A stretch of 28,365 nt of DNA from NCBI GenBank assembly GCA_934693165.1, contig CAKUUX010000019.1, positions 1 through 28,365 of the forward strand, read 5' to 3'. The notes beneath the pieces are model-generated. The model had not been told where the DNA came from. It saw only the letters and a program-made list of their open reading frames with translations, and ran no database searches. Shown here piece after piece: positions 7,737-15,579 of the stretch. Numbering within the stretch: the stretch's first letter is position 1; every line of letters begins with the position of its first letter. Source of the DNA: an uncultured Candidatus Melainabacteria bacterium (GTDB lineage Bacteria > Cyanobacteriota > Vampirovibrionia > Gastranaerophilales > Gastranaerophilaceae). A program made the position numbers and the translations under genes.

Positions 7737-7768
7737 AAAAGAGCCTCGAATAAATTCGGGGCTCTTTT
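7737..7768. terminator. Bidirectional terminator
   Basis: A 14-bp stem (7737-7750 with 7755-7768) encloses a 4-base loop. One position is a U-G wobble on the plus strand. Plus-strand reading ends in CTCTTTTAAATTTTTT; minus-strand reading ends in CTCTTTTTTATGG. It lies between the convergent ORFs at 7534-7707 and 7789-9054 and should serve both. Confidence 0.85.
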
Positions 7769-7788
7769 AAATTTTTTAAACTTTTTGA

Positions 7789-9054
7789 TTAGTATCTCAA
7801 TCCAATTGATTGTGCCATTAAGTCATCTTGTTTTGAGAAACCAGTTGTTGTATTCAACCCTGCTGTATAAGCCAAGAATGGGTTTGTAGTTGTTTGAGTT
7901 TGAGCTGTTGTACTTGTTGTTGCACCTGTTGTTGAAGTACTTCTAGTACCTTGTCTTTGAGATAAGTTAGACAAACTTTGGAATGCAACTTTTGCATCAT
8001 CAGAGCCAGTTCCTTCTGCCTCTAGTCTTTCAGCTGCAGCTCCTGCAACTTGATTTAACACGGTGCTATCAGTTTGTGCTACTTGAGCCAATTGTTGAGC
8101 TTGTTTTTCTTGAGCAAGAACTAATTCATCCTTACCAACAACGGCTTCAGCACCTTTCTTAGCAAGACGGCTACCTAATGAACCACCGATTAATGAACAT
8201 AGAGAACCGATTGCGCCACCTACAACTGCACCAACTGCTGTACCTGCGCCAGGAATAATTGAGCCAATTAAAGCACCGAGTTTTGTACCTAAGGCTGCAC
8301 CTGCTACCCAACCACCTACTGAAGCGGCTGTTTTAACAGCGGATTTACCAAGTTGTTTAACACCTGATTTTGCACCTAATTGTTTAAAAGTTGGAATTAC
8401 GTTAGAAATAACTTCAAAGCCACCTTCCATGATTAACATCATAGAGCCACCATTAGCTTTAAAAGTATTTAAACATTTGCCAAAAGTTGGAGATTTAACA
8501 GCTAAATTGTTAATAGCATTACCAGCTTTTGTAATACCTAAAACATTTTTTGCTTTCGCAAAAAATCCAGTAGCATTTGCTGCTTTTTCAGCATAAGCTG
8601 CTGCATTTGCTTTTGATAAAATTTTATGAGCTTTTGAAATTGTTTCTTTTGTACAATTTGCATCACTTAATACTGATGCTGCATTCATATATAATTTTTG
8701 AGTACCTTCAGACAATTTTGCTAATTGTTCTGCATTAGGAATAAGTTTTTGTAATGCAGAGCCTGCATTTGAAGCAAGAACACCACCAAAACCAGAAGCT
8801 TGTCTTATGGCTGCATAATTTGTACCATTAGCTAATGCTTTGAAACCTCCAGAAAGGTCTTTTCTGTTATCCCATAACCAAGAACCACCTTGCAAAGCCA
8901 TATTAGAAGTCGCACTTGTTAAAACTTCTGACAAACCAAGGTCAGTTGTGTTTGTAAGAGCAACACCTGTAGCATATTTTGCTAGGTTTTCAATATCTTT
9001 TGCTGAATATCTAATGCCACCATTAAAGTTAACATTATTGTTGCTATAAACCAT
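7789..9054 (-). CDS. Glycine-zipper protein of unknown function
   Basis: A 421-residue protein that I do not recognise. Start chosen at the ATG at 9052-9054, five bases after GAGG; an earlier in-frame ATG at 9081 lacks a ribosome binding site. It opens MVYSNNNVNFNGGIRYS without a signal peptide. Residues about 40-240 are alanine- and serine-rich and probably helical. Residues about 247-295 are a long glycine-zipper segment (G-x3-G spacing, for example GWVAGAALGTKLGALIGSII and AVGAVVGGAIGSLCSLIGG), typical of membrane-inserting or oligomer-forming helices. After that come a glutamine-rich helix and a threonine/serine-rich linker (about 370-391, STSTTGATTSTTAQTQTTT). This architecture recalls pore-forming or secreted membrane-active proteins, but that is inference. 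The gap to the upstream mutase gene is 75 bases with no terminator, so it may be co-transcribed. Confidence 0.7.
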   Translation of the reverse strand: MVYSNNNVNFNGGIRYSAKDIENLAKYATGVALTNTTDLGLSEVLTSATSNMALQGGSWLWDNRKDLSGGFKALANGTNYAAIRQASGFGGVLASNAGSALQKLIPNAEQLAKLSEGTQKLYMNAASVLSDANCTKETISKAHKILSKANAAAYAEKAANATGFFAKAKNVLGITKAGNAINNLAVKSPTFGKCLNTFKANGGSMMLIMEGGFEVISNVIPTFKQLGAKSGVKQLGKSAVKTAASVGGWVAGAALGTKLGALIGSIIPGAGTAVGAVVGGAIGSLCSLIGGSLGSRLAKKGAEAVVGKDELVLAQEKQAQQLAQVAQTDSTVLNQVAGAAAERLEAEGTGSDDAKVAFQSLSNLSQRQGTRSTSTTGATTSTTAQTQTTTNPFLAYTAGLNTTTGFSKQDDLMAQSIGLRY

Positions 9055-9129
9055 GTTTTCCTCGTTTAATATCCTATACATATATAAACGTTGAAATTGG
9101 TTAATAATTGCCTTTTTTCAAAAAATATA

Positions 9130-10602
9130 TTAATTTTTGTTACAATTTTCTATACATTTGTTTAGATTTTGTATCATAACTTCTTGATAATGTTCACAAT
9201 CTTTTTGATTTTTAGCTTCAAATCTTAACGTAAATACAGGTTCAGTATTTGATTGACGAACAAGTGCAAAACCACCGTCAAACACAATTCTCATTCCATC
9301 TAAAGTAATGATATCTTGAATTTTACTACCGAACATATTTTTGTTATCTTCAACCATTTTTTCAAACATTTCAAGAACAGGTTTTTTAAGTTCATTTTCG
9401 CAATGTAATCTTACTTCGTCTGAAATATAAACTGCATCAAATGGTTTTAACATATCTGTTAAGTCAAAATCTTTATTTTCTTCTCTCATTTTTGAAATAA
9501 TTTCAATAACTCTACAACCTGCATAGAAAGCATCATCATATCCATAGTATCTATCTTTAAAGAAGATATGTCCACTCATTTCACCTGCAAGATGTGCATT
9601 TGTTTCAGCCATTTTTGCCTTAATATAGCCGTGACCAGTTTTGCACATAATAGCTTTACCACCAGATTTGTTAATTGTATCAAATAAAACTTGTGAACAT
9701 TTAACCTCTGAAACAACAACTGGAGTAGTTTTTGTTAATCTATATCTTTCAATAACATCAAGAGCATAAATCAATAGTAATTTATCACCAGTTAAGTGAT
9801 TACCTTTAGAATCAATAACACCAATTCTATCGCTATCACCATCAAAAGCAATACCCAAATCAGCCTTGTTTTCAACAACAGCTTTTTTAATATCATCTAA
9901 AGTTGACTCATCACTTGGGTTTGGATGGTGATGTGGAAATCTTCCATCTGGATTTGAATACAACTCAATTACATTACAGCCCAAGCGTCTGTATAATTCT
10001 GGGCCAACAATACCTCCAGTACCATTTGCACTATCAACTACAACTTTGATACCTTTACCGATTGATTTAAATTGCGTACAAAGTTCGTTAATATATTCAG
10101 GAATAATATCGTGTTGGACAGATTTTCCAAAAGTGTGTGATAATAATGATTCTTTACTTTGAGCAATTGCAAGTTTTTTAATTTCTTGGAATTGAGCTTC
10201 AGTCATAGATTTTTTATCAAAAGTCATTTTCAAACCATTGTATTGGCTAGGATTATGGCTTGCTGTAACAATCATTGCTCCCATAACTTCATTTTCGCCA
10301 GTAATTTCTTTTAAATCAGCATGTTCCGAATAATATCCAATAGGTGTAGCTGCCAAACCTAAATCAATAATATTAGCACCAGCTGAAGTAACACCTTTTA
10401 CGATAATATCTTTTAATTGAGGAGAATGAGTTCTCGCATCCATACAAACTGTAACCCAAATATCTTTTGCTAGTTTTCCAGTTTGTTCCATAATATATTT
10501 TATATAAGCTTTTGAAGTAAAGAAGAACAATTCTTCAGTTACATCTTTTCCATAAATACCTCTGATATCGTTTTTACCAAATGCTGAGTCCCAATTAATC
10601 AT
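9130..10602 (-). CDS. manB: Phosphomannomutase / phosphoglucomutase
   Basis: A 490-residue alpha-D-phosphohexomutase that interconverts hexose 6-phosphate and 1-phosphate for nucleotide-sugar synthesis, cytoplasmic. The four domains show their signatures in order: the phosphoserine loop TASHNPSQYNG (catalytic Ser115), the Mg-binding loop FDGDSDRIG (residues 253-261), the sugar-specificity loop GEMSGHIFFKD, and the C-terminal phosphate-binding RQSNTEPVFTLRFEAKN. GEMSGH is typical of the bifunctional PMM/PGM (AlgC-like) branch rather than GlmM. The ATG at 10602 has GGAG 8 bases upstream. Only 34 bases separate it from the divergent ABC permease, so promoter elements must be shared or lie inside the neighbour. 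Exact sugar preference is uncertain, and the symbol reflects the family. Confidence 0.9.
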   Translation of the reverse strand: MINWDSAFGKNDIRGIYGKDVTEELFFFTSKAYIKYIMEQTGKLAKDIWVTVCMDARTHSPQLKDIIVKGVTSAGANIIDLGLAATPIGYYSEHADLKEITGENEVMGAMIVTASHNPSQYNGLKMTFDKKSMTEAQFQEIKKLAIAQSKESLLSHTFGKSVQHDIIPEYINELCTQFKSIGKGIKVVVDSANGTGGIVGPELYRRLGCNVIELYSNPDGRFPHHHPNPSDESTLDDIKKAVVENKADLGIAFDGDSDRIGVIDSKGNHLTGDKLLLIYALDVIERYRLTKTTPVVVSEVKCSQVLFDTINKSGGKAIMCKTGHGYIKAKMAETNAHLAGEMSGHIFFKDRYYGYDDAFYAGCRVIEIISKMREENKDFDLTDMLKPFDAVYISDEVRLHCENELKKPVLEMFEKMVEDNKNMFGSKIQDIITLDGMRIVFDGGFALVRQSNTEPVFTLRFEAKNQKDCEHYQEVMIQNLNKCIENCNKN

Positions 10603-10624
10603 TTATCTTTTCTCCTACTTTTTT

Positions 10625-10630
10625 TATTAT
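10625..10630 (+). promoter_or_regulatory. -10 element for a possibly leaderless permease mRNA
   Basis: TATTAT ends six bases before the ATG at 10637, so transcription would start at or next to the start codon. No Shine-Dalgarno sequence precedes the ATG. The -35 region is weak (TTATCT at 10603-10608, 16-base spacer). Confidence 0.4.
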
Positions 10631-10636
10631 GGTATC

Positions 10637-11527
10637 ATGAACAATATGAAATTAAAAATATCAGACTTATTCAACAAACCAAATATTGCAGGGATATTAT
10701 TTATACTTCCGGCTATTGTCGGAACATTTATTTTTATTGTAATTCCAACTATTGCTTCATTTGCACTAAGTTTTGCCGACTGGGATTTGTTAAATGATAT
10801 AAAATACGTTGGATTACAAAATTATTATGAAATTTTCACAGACAAAGTTTTTGTAAAAATTTTAATAAATACTTTTGTGTATTCAATTTCAGTAACAGCT
10901 TTTGGAGTAATAATACCATTAGTTTTAGCTTGTATATTAAATTCAAAAATTTGGTTCAAAGATTTTTATAAAACAGCTTACTTTATCCCATTTGTAACAC
11001 CGATGATTGTATCTGCAATTGTTTGGGAATGGATATTTGACCCGAATATTGGATGTCTAAATCAGTTTTTACATCTTCACATAAACTGGCTTTATGACAC
11101 GAATTTTGCGATGCCAGCATTAATTATCGTATCTGTTTGGAAATTAATCGGATACAATATGATAATATTTTTAGCAGGTTTAACAGGCATAAATTCAGAA
11201 CTTTTAGAAGCATCTAAAATCGATGGTGCAAATGCCATTCAAACCTTTACAAAAATAACAATTCCATTACTTTCACCAACAATATTTTTTGTTGTGATAA
11301 TTACTGCAATAAGTTCATTCCAAGTATTTGACCTAATTTATTTAATGACACAAGGTGGACCACTTGATAGCACAAATGTCATTGTTTATGCAATATATAA
11401 AAATGCATTCGAATACTTTAGAATAGGAAAAGCAAGCGCATTAGCATACGTTCTATTCGTAATTATCTTCATTTTAACTTCTCTTCAATGGTATTTCAGA
11501 AAGAAAATGGTTTACCTAGAAAAATAA
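10637..11527 (+). CDS. Sugar ABC transporter permease (MalF/UgpA type)
   Basis: A 296-residue inner-membrane subunit of a carbohydrate-uptake ABC importer (CUT1 group). Six transmembrane segments are expected, starting AGILFILPAIVGTFIFIVIP. The cytoplasmic EAA loop that docks the ATPase is clear at about 191-210 (EASKIDGANAIQTFTKITIP). The stretch DLIYLMTQGGPLDSTNVIVY near the C-terminus is typical of MalF/UgpA permeases. The second permease, the binding protein and the ATPase are not adjacent, so this subunit must pair with proteins encoded elsewhere or be an orphan. A second ATG at 10646 is possible, but neither start has a ribosome binding site; the upstream ATG fits a leaderless message. 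The stop lies only 2 bases from that of the convergent dGTPase gene. Confidence 0.88.
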   Translation: MNNMKLKISDLFNKPNIAGILFILPAIVGTFIFIVIPTIASFALSFADWDLLNDIKYVGLQNYYEIFTDKVFVKILINTFVYSISVTAFGVIIPLVLACILNSKIWFKDFYKTAYFIPFVTPMIVSAIVWEWIFDPNIGCLNQFLHLHINWLYDTNFAMPALIIVSVWKLIGYNMIIFLAGLTGINSELLEASKIDGANAIQTFTKITIPLLSPTIFFVVIITAISSFQVFDLIYLMTQGGPLDSTNVIVYAIYKNAFEYFRIGKASALAYVLFVIIFILTSLQWYFRKKMVYLEK

Positions 11528-11529
11528 TC

Positions 11530-12537
11530 CTAAATCATATTAGCTAATTTTATTAAATTTTCATCACGTTGAGGCATAGCAAGAGGTTTTGGAATAAAGA
11601 TATCTTTGTATTTTTCAATAGCATAAGAATCAGTCATACTTGCAATATAATCAGTTACTGCACGTTGAATTTTATCTTCTGCACAATAATCTTTTAATTT
11701 TTCTGAATAATACTCAAATAGTGATTTTATAATGTTTTTCGCTTTTTTCTCTTCTAATTTTGCAGGAGAGTCAGTATAAACGTTTTTGAACATCCAATCA
11801 CGTAGAATATTTGTATATGCCCAACCTTCTTCACTCATTGAAACAACAGGTTTTTCAATAGAATTTTTAATAATTTCTGTAATCATCTTATTTAAACGTT
11901 TTGATTGAACAGAAGAAAAATATTCTCTACATTCTTTTGGCAAATCTTCTTCAGAAATTACACCTGCACGAATAGAATCTTCAATATCGTGATTGATATA
12001 TGCAATTTTATCTGCTAATTGCACACATTGAGCTTCAAGAGTTTTAGGTTCTAAACCCCAAGAATGGGTATAAATACCTTGGACTGTTTCACGACAAAGG
12101 TTTAAGTCTTCGAGTTTTTCTACAACTCTAACACTTTGTTCATTATGAGCAAAATGTCCAGTAATTTCATTTAAAACACCTTCGCCACAATGCCCGAATG
12201 GAGTGTGTCCCAAATCGTGACCTAAGGCGATAGCCTCTGTTAAATCCTCATTCAATCTCAAAGCTCTTGCAAGAGTTCTTGCAATTTGAGAAACTTCAAG
12301 AGTATGTGTTAAACGAGTTCTAAAGTGGTCGTCAAACGGTGCTAAGAAAACTTGTGTTTTATGTTTTAGTCTTCTAAAAGATTTTGAGTGAATAATTCTA
12401 TCTCTATCACGTTGAAAATTTGTTCTCAAAGGACAGTCTTCAATCTTTCTTAATCTACCTTTTGTTTCTTTGCTTTTTTGTGCAAAATCACTTAAATAAG
12501 TGTATTCAAAATCTTCTAATCTTTCTTTAATTGTCAT
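11530..12537 (-). CDS. dGTP triphosphohydrolase-like HD-domain protein
   Basis: A 335-residue metal-dependent HD phosphohydrolase of the dGTPase-like family (type 2), which hydrolyses dNTPs to deoxynucleoside plus triphosphate. It has the expected order: RDRDRIIHSKSFRRLKHKTQVF, then the first metal histidine in TRLTHTLEVSQIAR (His78), the HD pair in LGHDLGHTPFGH (His107-Asp108), and the later ADKIAYINHDIEDS motif with another metal ligand. The length matches the shorter type, not the roughly 500-residue E. coli Dgt. The start has only a weak purine-rich site before the ATG. Substrate range (dGTP versus several dNTPs) cannot be decided by eye. It is divergent from the aminotransferase and convergent with the ABC permease. 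Confidence 0.9.
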   Translation of the reverse strand: MTIKERLEDFEYTYLSDFAQKSKETKGRLRKIEDCPLRTNFQRDRDRIIHSKSFRRLKHKTQVFLAPFDDHFRTRLTHTLEVSQIARTLARALRLNEDLTEAIALGHDLGHTPFGHCGEGVLNEITGHFAHNEQSVRVVEKLEDLNLCRETVQGIYTHSWGLEPKTLEAQCVQLADKIAYINHDIEDSIRAGVISEEDLPKECREYFSSVQSKRLNKMITEIIKNSIEKPVVSMSEEGWAYTNILRDWMFKNVYTDSPAKLEEKKAKNIIKSLFEYYSEKLKDYCAEDKIQRAVTDYIASMTDSYAIEKYKDIFIPKPLAMPQRDENLIKLANMI

Positions 12538-12572
12538 TTTCTTAAATCCATTTAACTATTGCGCAAATGTTA

Positions 12573-12581
12573 TGTTATAAT
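12573..12581 (+). promoter_or_regulatory. Extended -10 promoter of the aminotransferase
   Basis: TGTTATAAT: a perfect TATAAT (12576-12581) preceded by TGn. There is no good -35 at 16-18 bases, as usual for extended -10 promoters. The expected start near 12588 gives a short leader containing the AAAGGA ribosome binding site. Confidence 0.65.
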
Positions 12582-12603
12582 AAAACCAAGAAAGGAACAT
12601 CCT

Positions 12604-13842
12604 ATGAGAGAACTATTTAATGAAAACGTAACTTCAATTGAAACATATATTATGTTTAAAATCACAGAGAAAGCAAACGAATTGAGAGAAGAGCTTACAG
12701 CAAAAGGAAGAGAACCTATTTCTTTAGCAATGGGCGCTCCAACTTGTAGACCACCTCAATTTGTTATTGATGAAATCAAAAAACTTGTCGACATTGATGC
12801 TATGCATACATATTCTTCACCAAAAGGTGAAAAAACATATCTTGAAGCAGTTGCTAACAGAATGAAAAAAAGATTTGGTGTTGAAGTTAATCCAAAAACA
12901 GAAATTTGTTCATTAATTGGTTCAAAAGAAGGTATCGCAAATATGATTAGAGCTCTAATCAATCCTAAACACGATATTAAGGACAAAGATATTATCTTAA
13001 CGCCAAACCCTTCTTACGCTTCATATAAAGAAATGGTAAAAGTTTCTGGAGGTTATTCATATTCAGTTCCTTTAACTCCAGAAAATAACTTTATGCCAAA
13101 TTTAGATGAAGTTTGGGATAACTTAATTAAAGATGGTTTTAATCCTAAAAAGGTAAAAGCATTACTTGTAAATTATCCGTCAAACCCTTTAGGCGCAACA
13201 GCAACACTTGATTATTATAAACACGCAGTTGAATTCTGTAAAAAACATCATATTTTATTAATAGGTGACTCTGCATACTGCGATTTATATTATGATGAAT
13301 CTAAAAAACCTCACAGCATTTTAGAAGTTGAAGGCGCAAAAGATATTGCAGTAGAATTCTTCTCATTCTCAAAACCTTATGCCATGACAGGTTGGAGATT
13401 AGGTTGGGTTTGTGGTAACGCTGAAGCCTTAAGTTATTTCTGCAAACAAAAAACAACTATTGATACAGGTATTTTTAAAGCCATTCAAAATGCCGGTGCT
13501 AACTTGCTAAATTCAGATGAAGCAGACAAATATAACGCTTGGTTAAACAATGAATTTAAAAGAAAAAGAGATTTATTTGCAAATGGATTGAAAAAATTAG
13601 GATACGAAATTCCAATTATACCAGATGCAACTTTCTATTTATGGGTAAAAATGCCAAAATGCTACGACTCATCAGAAAAATTCTGTGCTGATTTGTTAGA
13701 AAAATCAGGTATAATGGTTGTTCCTGGTGAAGGTTTTGGTGATATGGGCAAAGGATATTTCAGAGTATCTTATGTATGCTCTGATGAAAAACTTCAAGAA
13801 GTATTAGATAGAATGGAAAAAGACGGTTTTAAATATAACTAA
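12604..13842 (+). CDS. Class I/II PLP aminotransferase, LL-diaminopimelate aminotransferase-like
   Basis: A 412-residue fold-type I PLP enzyme. The Schiff-base lysine is Lys257 in FFSFSKPYAMTGWRLGW. The PLP-contacting Asn194 is in NYPSNPLG, Asp222 in LLIGDSAYCDLYY, and the carboxylate-binding region at the end is PGEGFGDMGKGYFRVSY. The N-terminal LAMGAPTCRPP and the SLIGSKEGIANM motif resemble the LL-diaminopimelate aminotransferase (DapL/DapC-like) branch. That would supply meso-diaminopimelate for lysine and peptidoglycan, but aspartate or another amino acid cannot be excluded. The start is the ATG at 12604, with AAAGGA 8 bases before it; the frame reaches an upstream TTG at 12559 that lies within the promoter. 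The stop is 3 bases from the stop of the convergent unknown gene. Confidence 0.85.
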   Translation: MRELFNENVTSIETYIMFKITEKANELREELTAKGREPISLAMGAPTCRPPQFVIDEIKKLVDIDAMHTYSSPKGEKTYLEAVANRMKKRFGVEVNPKTEICSLIGSKEGIANMIRALINPKHDIKDKDIILTPNPSYASYKEMVKVSGGYSYSVPLTPENNFMPNLDEVWDNLIKDGFNPKKVKALLVNYPSNPLGATATLDYYKHAVEFCKKHHILLIGDSAYCDLYYDESKKPHSILEVEGAKDIAVEFFSFSKPYAMTGWRLGWVCGNAEALSYFCKQKTTIDTGIFKAIQNAGANLLNSDEADKYNAWLNNEFKRKRDLFANGLKKLGYEIPIIPDATFYLWVKMPKCYDSSEKFCADLLEKSGIMVVPGEGFGDMGKGYFRVSYVCSDEKLQEVLDRMEKDGFKYN

Positions 13843-13845
13843 AAC

Positions 13846-14706
13846 CTAGTCTTCATCAAATACAATTGAATATTTAATTGGATTATAATTTTTTAATTCA
13901 TTAGCACCAAAATCATCTTTTGAATAGATTTCTTTTAATTTAAGAAATCTAGTAGTTTGATCTTCGTAATCTCCAAACATAATGAAAAACAGTGGTTCAA
14001 GCTCATCAATATACTCTTTGTATGACAATTTGTGACTTGTATAGTCGTCAGTTGCATCAATAAACATATTTTTAGCTTCGCCAATTTTTAACGCTGCATC
14101 ATAAAGCTCTCTATCATTCCAACTCAACCAAGAGATATCAGGAATATCAGAAGAAGATTTTCCGTTTGCAAGCTCAATTGCCATTTCTTGCAAAGAAACG
14201 CCTGAACTATTTTTTGTAGACATAAGTCCAGTAATTTCGCCATTTTCTACACGAAATTTATACATCCCATCCTCTGAATAAAGAGCTTTGCTCCAATCGT
14301 AAAGAGGTTTTGCATTAGCTTCAATCATAGATTTCCAAGCATTATTGTAATTTTCCCAAATAGATGCATCTTCATCAAGCTCAATAGAACCTGATTCGAC
14401 AGCTTTTTCTAAAAGCTCCATTTGAGAGATTTTTTCGCCTTTATAATAGATACCACCTGCTAAAAGTTTTGTATTGTATCTATTTGGAAGAATTGTACTG
14501 TCTTTTAATTGAAAATCTTTTTTAGTAACTACGCCTTTTTTGTTATATGTAGAAACATCTGAAACAGTATCTGAATTTGTATCGACAACAGCAAAAGATT
14601 CGTCCTCATCCTTGAGATAAGAACCGTTAGCATCTTTAATATTTTTTTTAGTACCTTTTAAAAGCTTCGAAATATCACTATTTTCTAAGTTAATTCCGTT
14701 TAACAT
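13846..14706 (-). CDS. Hypothetical acidic protein, starts MLNGI
   Basis: A 286-residue protein without a recognised family. It has no signal peptide or membrane helix. It is acidic, with a loop-rich first third (KDEDESFAVVDTNSDTVSDV) and a more helical second half containing several aromatic residues (SWLSWNDRELYDAAL, MFGDYEDQTTRFLKLKEIY). The D-T-N-S-D-T-V-S-D stretch at about 47-55 is spaced like a degenerate calcium-binding loop, but this is weak. The ATG at 14706 follows AGGGA and a very good promoter. It is divergent from the gene at 14939, whose product also begins M-x-N-G-I, so the two may be functionally linked. The stop lies 3 bases from that of the aminotransferase, with no terminator between them. 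Function unknown. Confidence 0.75.
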   Translation of the reverse strand: MLNGINLENSDISKLLKGTKKNIKDANGSYLKDEDESFAVVDTNSDTVSDVSTYNKKGVVTKKDFQLKDSTILPNRYNTKLLAGGIYYKGEKISQMELLEKAVESGSIELDEDASIWENYNNAWKSMIEANAKPLYDWSKALYSEDGMYKFRVENGEITGLMSTKNSSGVSLQEMAIELANGKSSSDIPDISWLSWNDRELYDAALKIGEAKNMFIDATDDYTSHKLSYKEYIDELEPLFFIMFGDYEDQTTRFLKLKEIYSKDDFGANELKNYNPIKYSIVFDED

Positions 14707-14738
14707 TGTCGATTTCCCTATCAGTACTCTATACTTGA

Positions 14739-14767
14739 ATTATATCACATTTTGAAAATCTTTTCAA
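14739..14767 (-). promoter_or_regulatory. Promoter of the MLNGI hypothetical gene
   Basis: Minus strand: TTGAAA (14762-14767), 17-base spacer, perfect TATAAT (14739-14744) preceded by TGA, so it also has the extended -10. The 12-mer TGTGATATAATT here is identical to the one before ylxR. Confidence 0.8.
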
Positions 14768-14808
14768 CATTAGGATTTTGACTAGTAAGAGGTTTCAAAA
14801 TCTAAAAA

Positions 14809-14837
14809 TTGTGGCACATAAGACATATAACTATAAG
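14809..14837 (+). promoter_or_regulatory. Possible promoter of the MINGI gene
   Basis: TTGTGG (14809-14814), 17-base spacer, TATAAG (14832-14837). This would give a leader of about 95 bases. A second AT-rich -10 candidate (TATAAA, 14920-14925) lies close to the gene without a good -35. Which is used is unclear. Confidence 0.35.
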
Positions 14838-14938
14838 TCAAATGGATTGGCTTGTTTAAAAATGGATTTTAAGTTTTTATTACTTACCCTACCAGACTAA
14901 ACTATTGTTACGCACAAATTATAAAACAAGGATGTATT

Positions 14939-15535
14939 ATGATTAACGGAATTTCATCAGGACAAATGTTAAAGTTACAAAACTTTAGCGGTGGCAGAAA
15001 ATTAACAACTGAAAAAATGTTTGGAATGATTTCTATCCAACTTGGTGGTGACGGAAAAACCATAACTAGAAATCAACTTCAACAATATATTCAAAAAGCT
15101 GACAATGGGCTTATAAATTGCTCGTCTAAACAACTTAAAGCCTTCAAACTACTTGATGACAACTGGAAAGATTTATTCGGAGATTCAGATTCAATCACGG
15201 CAAGAGACTTTAACAAAGCTGCTGGTATCTTTGCACAAATAATATTGGCAAAAGACGACAAAAGCGATATTGAAAAACTCCAAGAAGAATTACAAAAACA
15301 AATTGAAAAGCAAAAGAAAACTCGTGAAGAACAAGAAAAGAAATTAAAAGAAAAACAAGACAAAGAAAAAGAAGAAGACGATAAAAAAGTTGAAGAAGAT
15401 GACGAAAAAGACGAAGATAATGATGAAACAATAATCAATAATTTAATAGAAAAAAATACAACTTACACAAAATCAGGAACAACTAAACCAAGCGAAAGCA
15501 CAACAAAAAATTCAACTTTCGAATACAAAATTTAA
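14939..15535 (+). CDS. Hypothetical protein with charged coiled coil, starts MINGI
   Basis: A 198-residue protein with three parts. Residues 1-100 look globular (MINGISSGQMLKLQNFSGG, then LGGDGKTITRNQLQQYI, which resembles half an EF-hand, and a second similar unit GDSDSITARDFNKAAGIF). Residues about 107-160 are an uninterrupted, extremely charged K/E/D/Q stretch predicted as a coiled coil or single alpha-helix. The tail is threonine/serine/asparagine-rich (TTYTKSGTTKPSESTTK). There is no signal peptide. The AAGGA ribosome binding site fits the ATG. A strong GC-rich terminator follows directly. The two EF-hand-like units suggest calcium binding, but neither is canonical. I do not recognise the family. 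The shared first residues with the divergent protein at 13846-14706 suggest a common N-terminal signature. Confidence 0.75.
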   Translation: MINGISSGQMLKLQNFSGGRKLTTEKMFGMISIQLGGDGKTITRNQLQQYIQKADNGLINCSSKQLKAFKLLDDNWKDLFGDSDSITARDFNKAAGIFAQIILAKDDKSDIEKLQEELQKQIEKQKKTREEQEKKLKEKQDKEKEEDDKKVEEDDEKDEDNDETIINNLIEKNTTYTKSGTTKPSESTTKNSTFEYKI

Positions 15536-15544
15536 AGTTTGACA

Positions 15545-15579
15545 GAAAGAGGGCGAAGCCAAAGGCTTCGCCCTCTTTC
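15545..15579. terminator. Strong bidirectional terminator
   Basis: A perfect 16-bp inverted repeat (15545-15560 with 15564-15579) and a 3-base loop. The core GGGCGAAGCC is much more GC-rich than its surroundings. It separates the convergent MINGI gene and ctpA and touches the ctpA stop codon at 15580. T-runs after the stem are short in both directions, but the stem is very stable. Confidence 0.85.

Noticed and set aside
15091..15438. Serine/phenylalanine-rich reverse-frame ORF opposite the MINGI gene
   Set aside because: It is the mirror of a lysine/glutamate-rich coiled coil (GAA/AAA codons read as TTC/TTT), has no ribosome binding site, and lies wholly inside a convincing gene.
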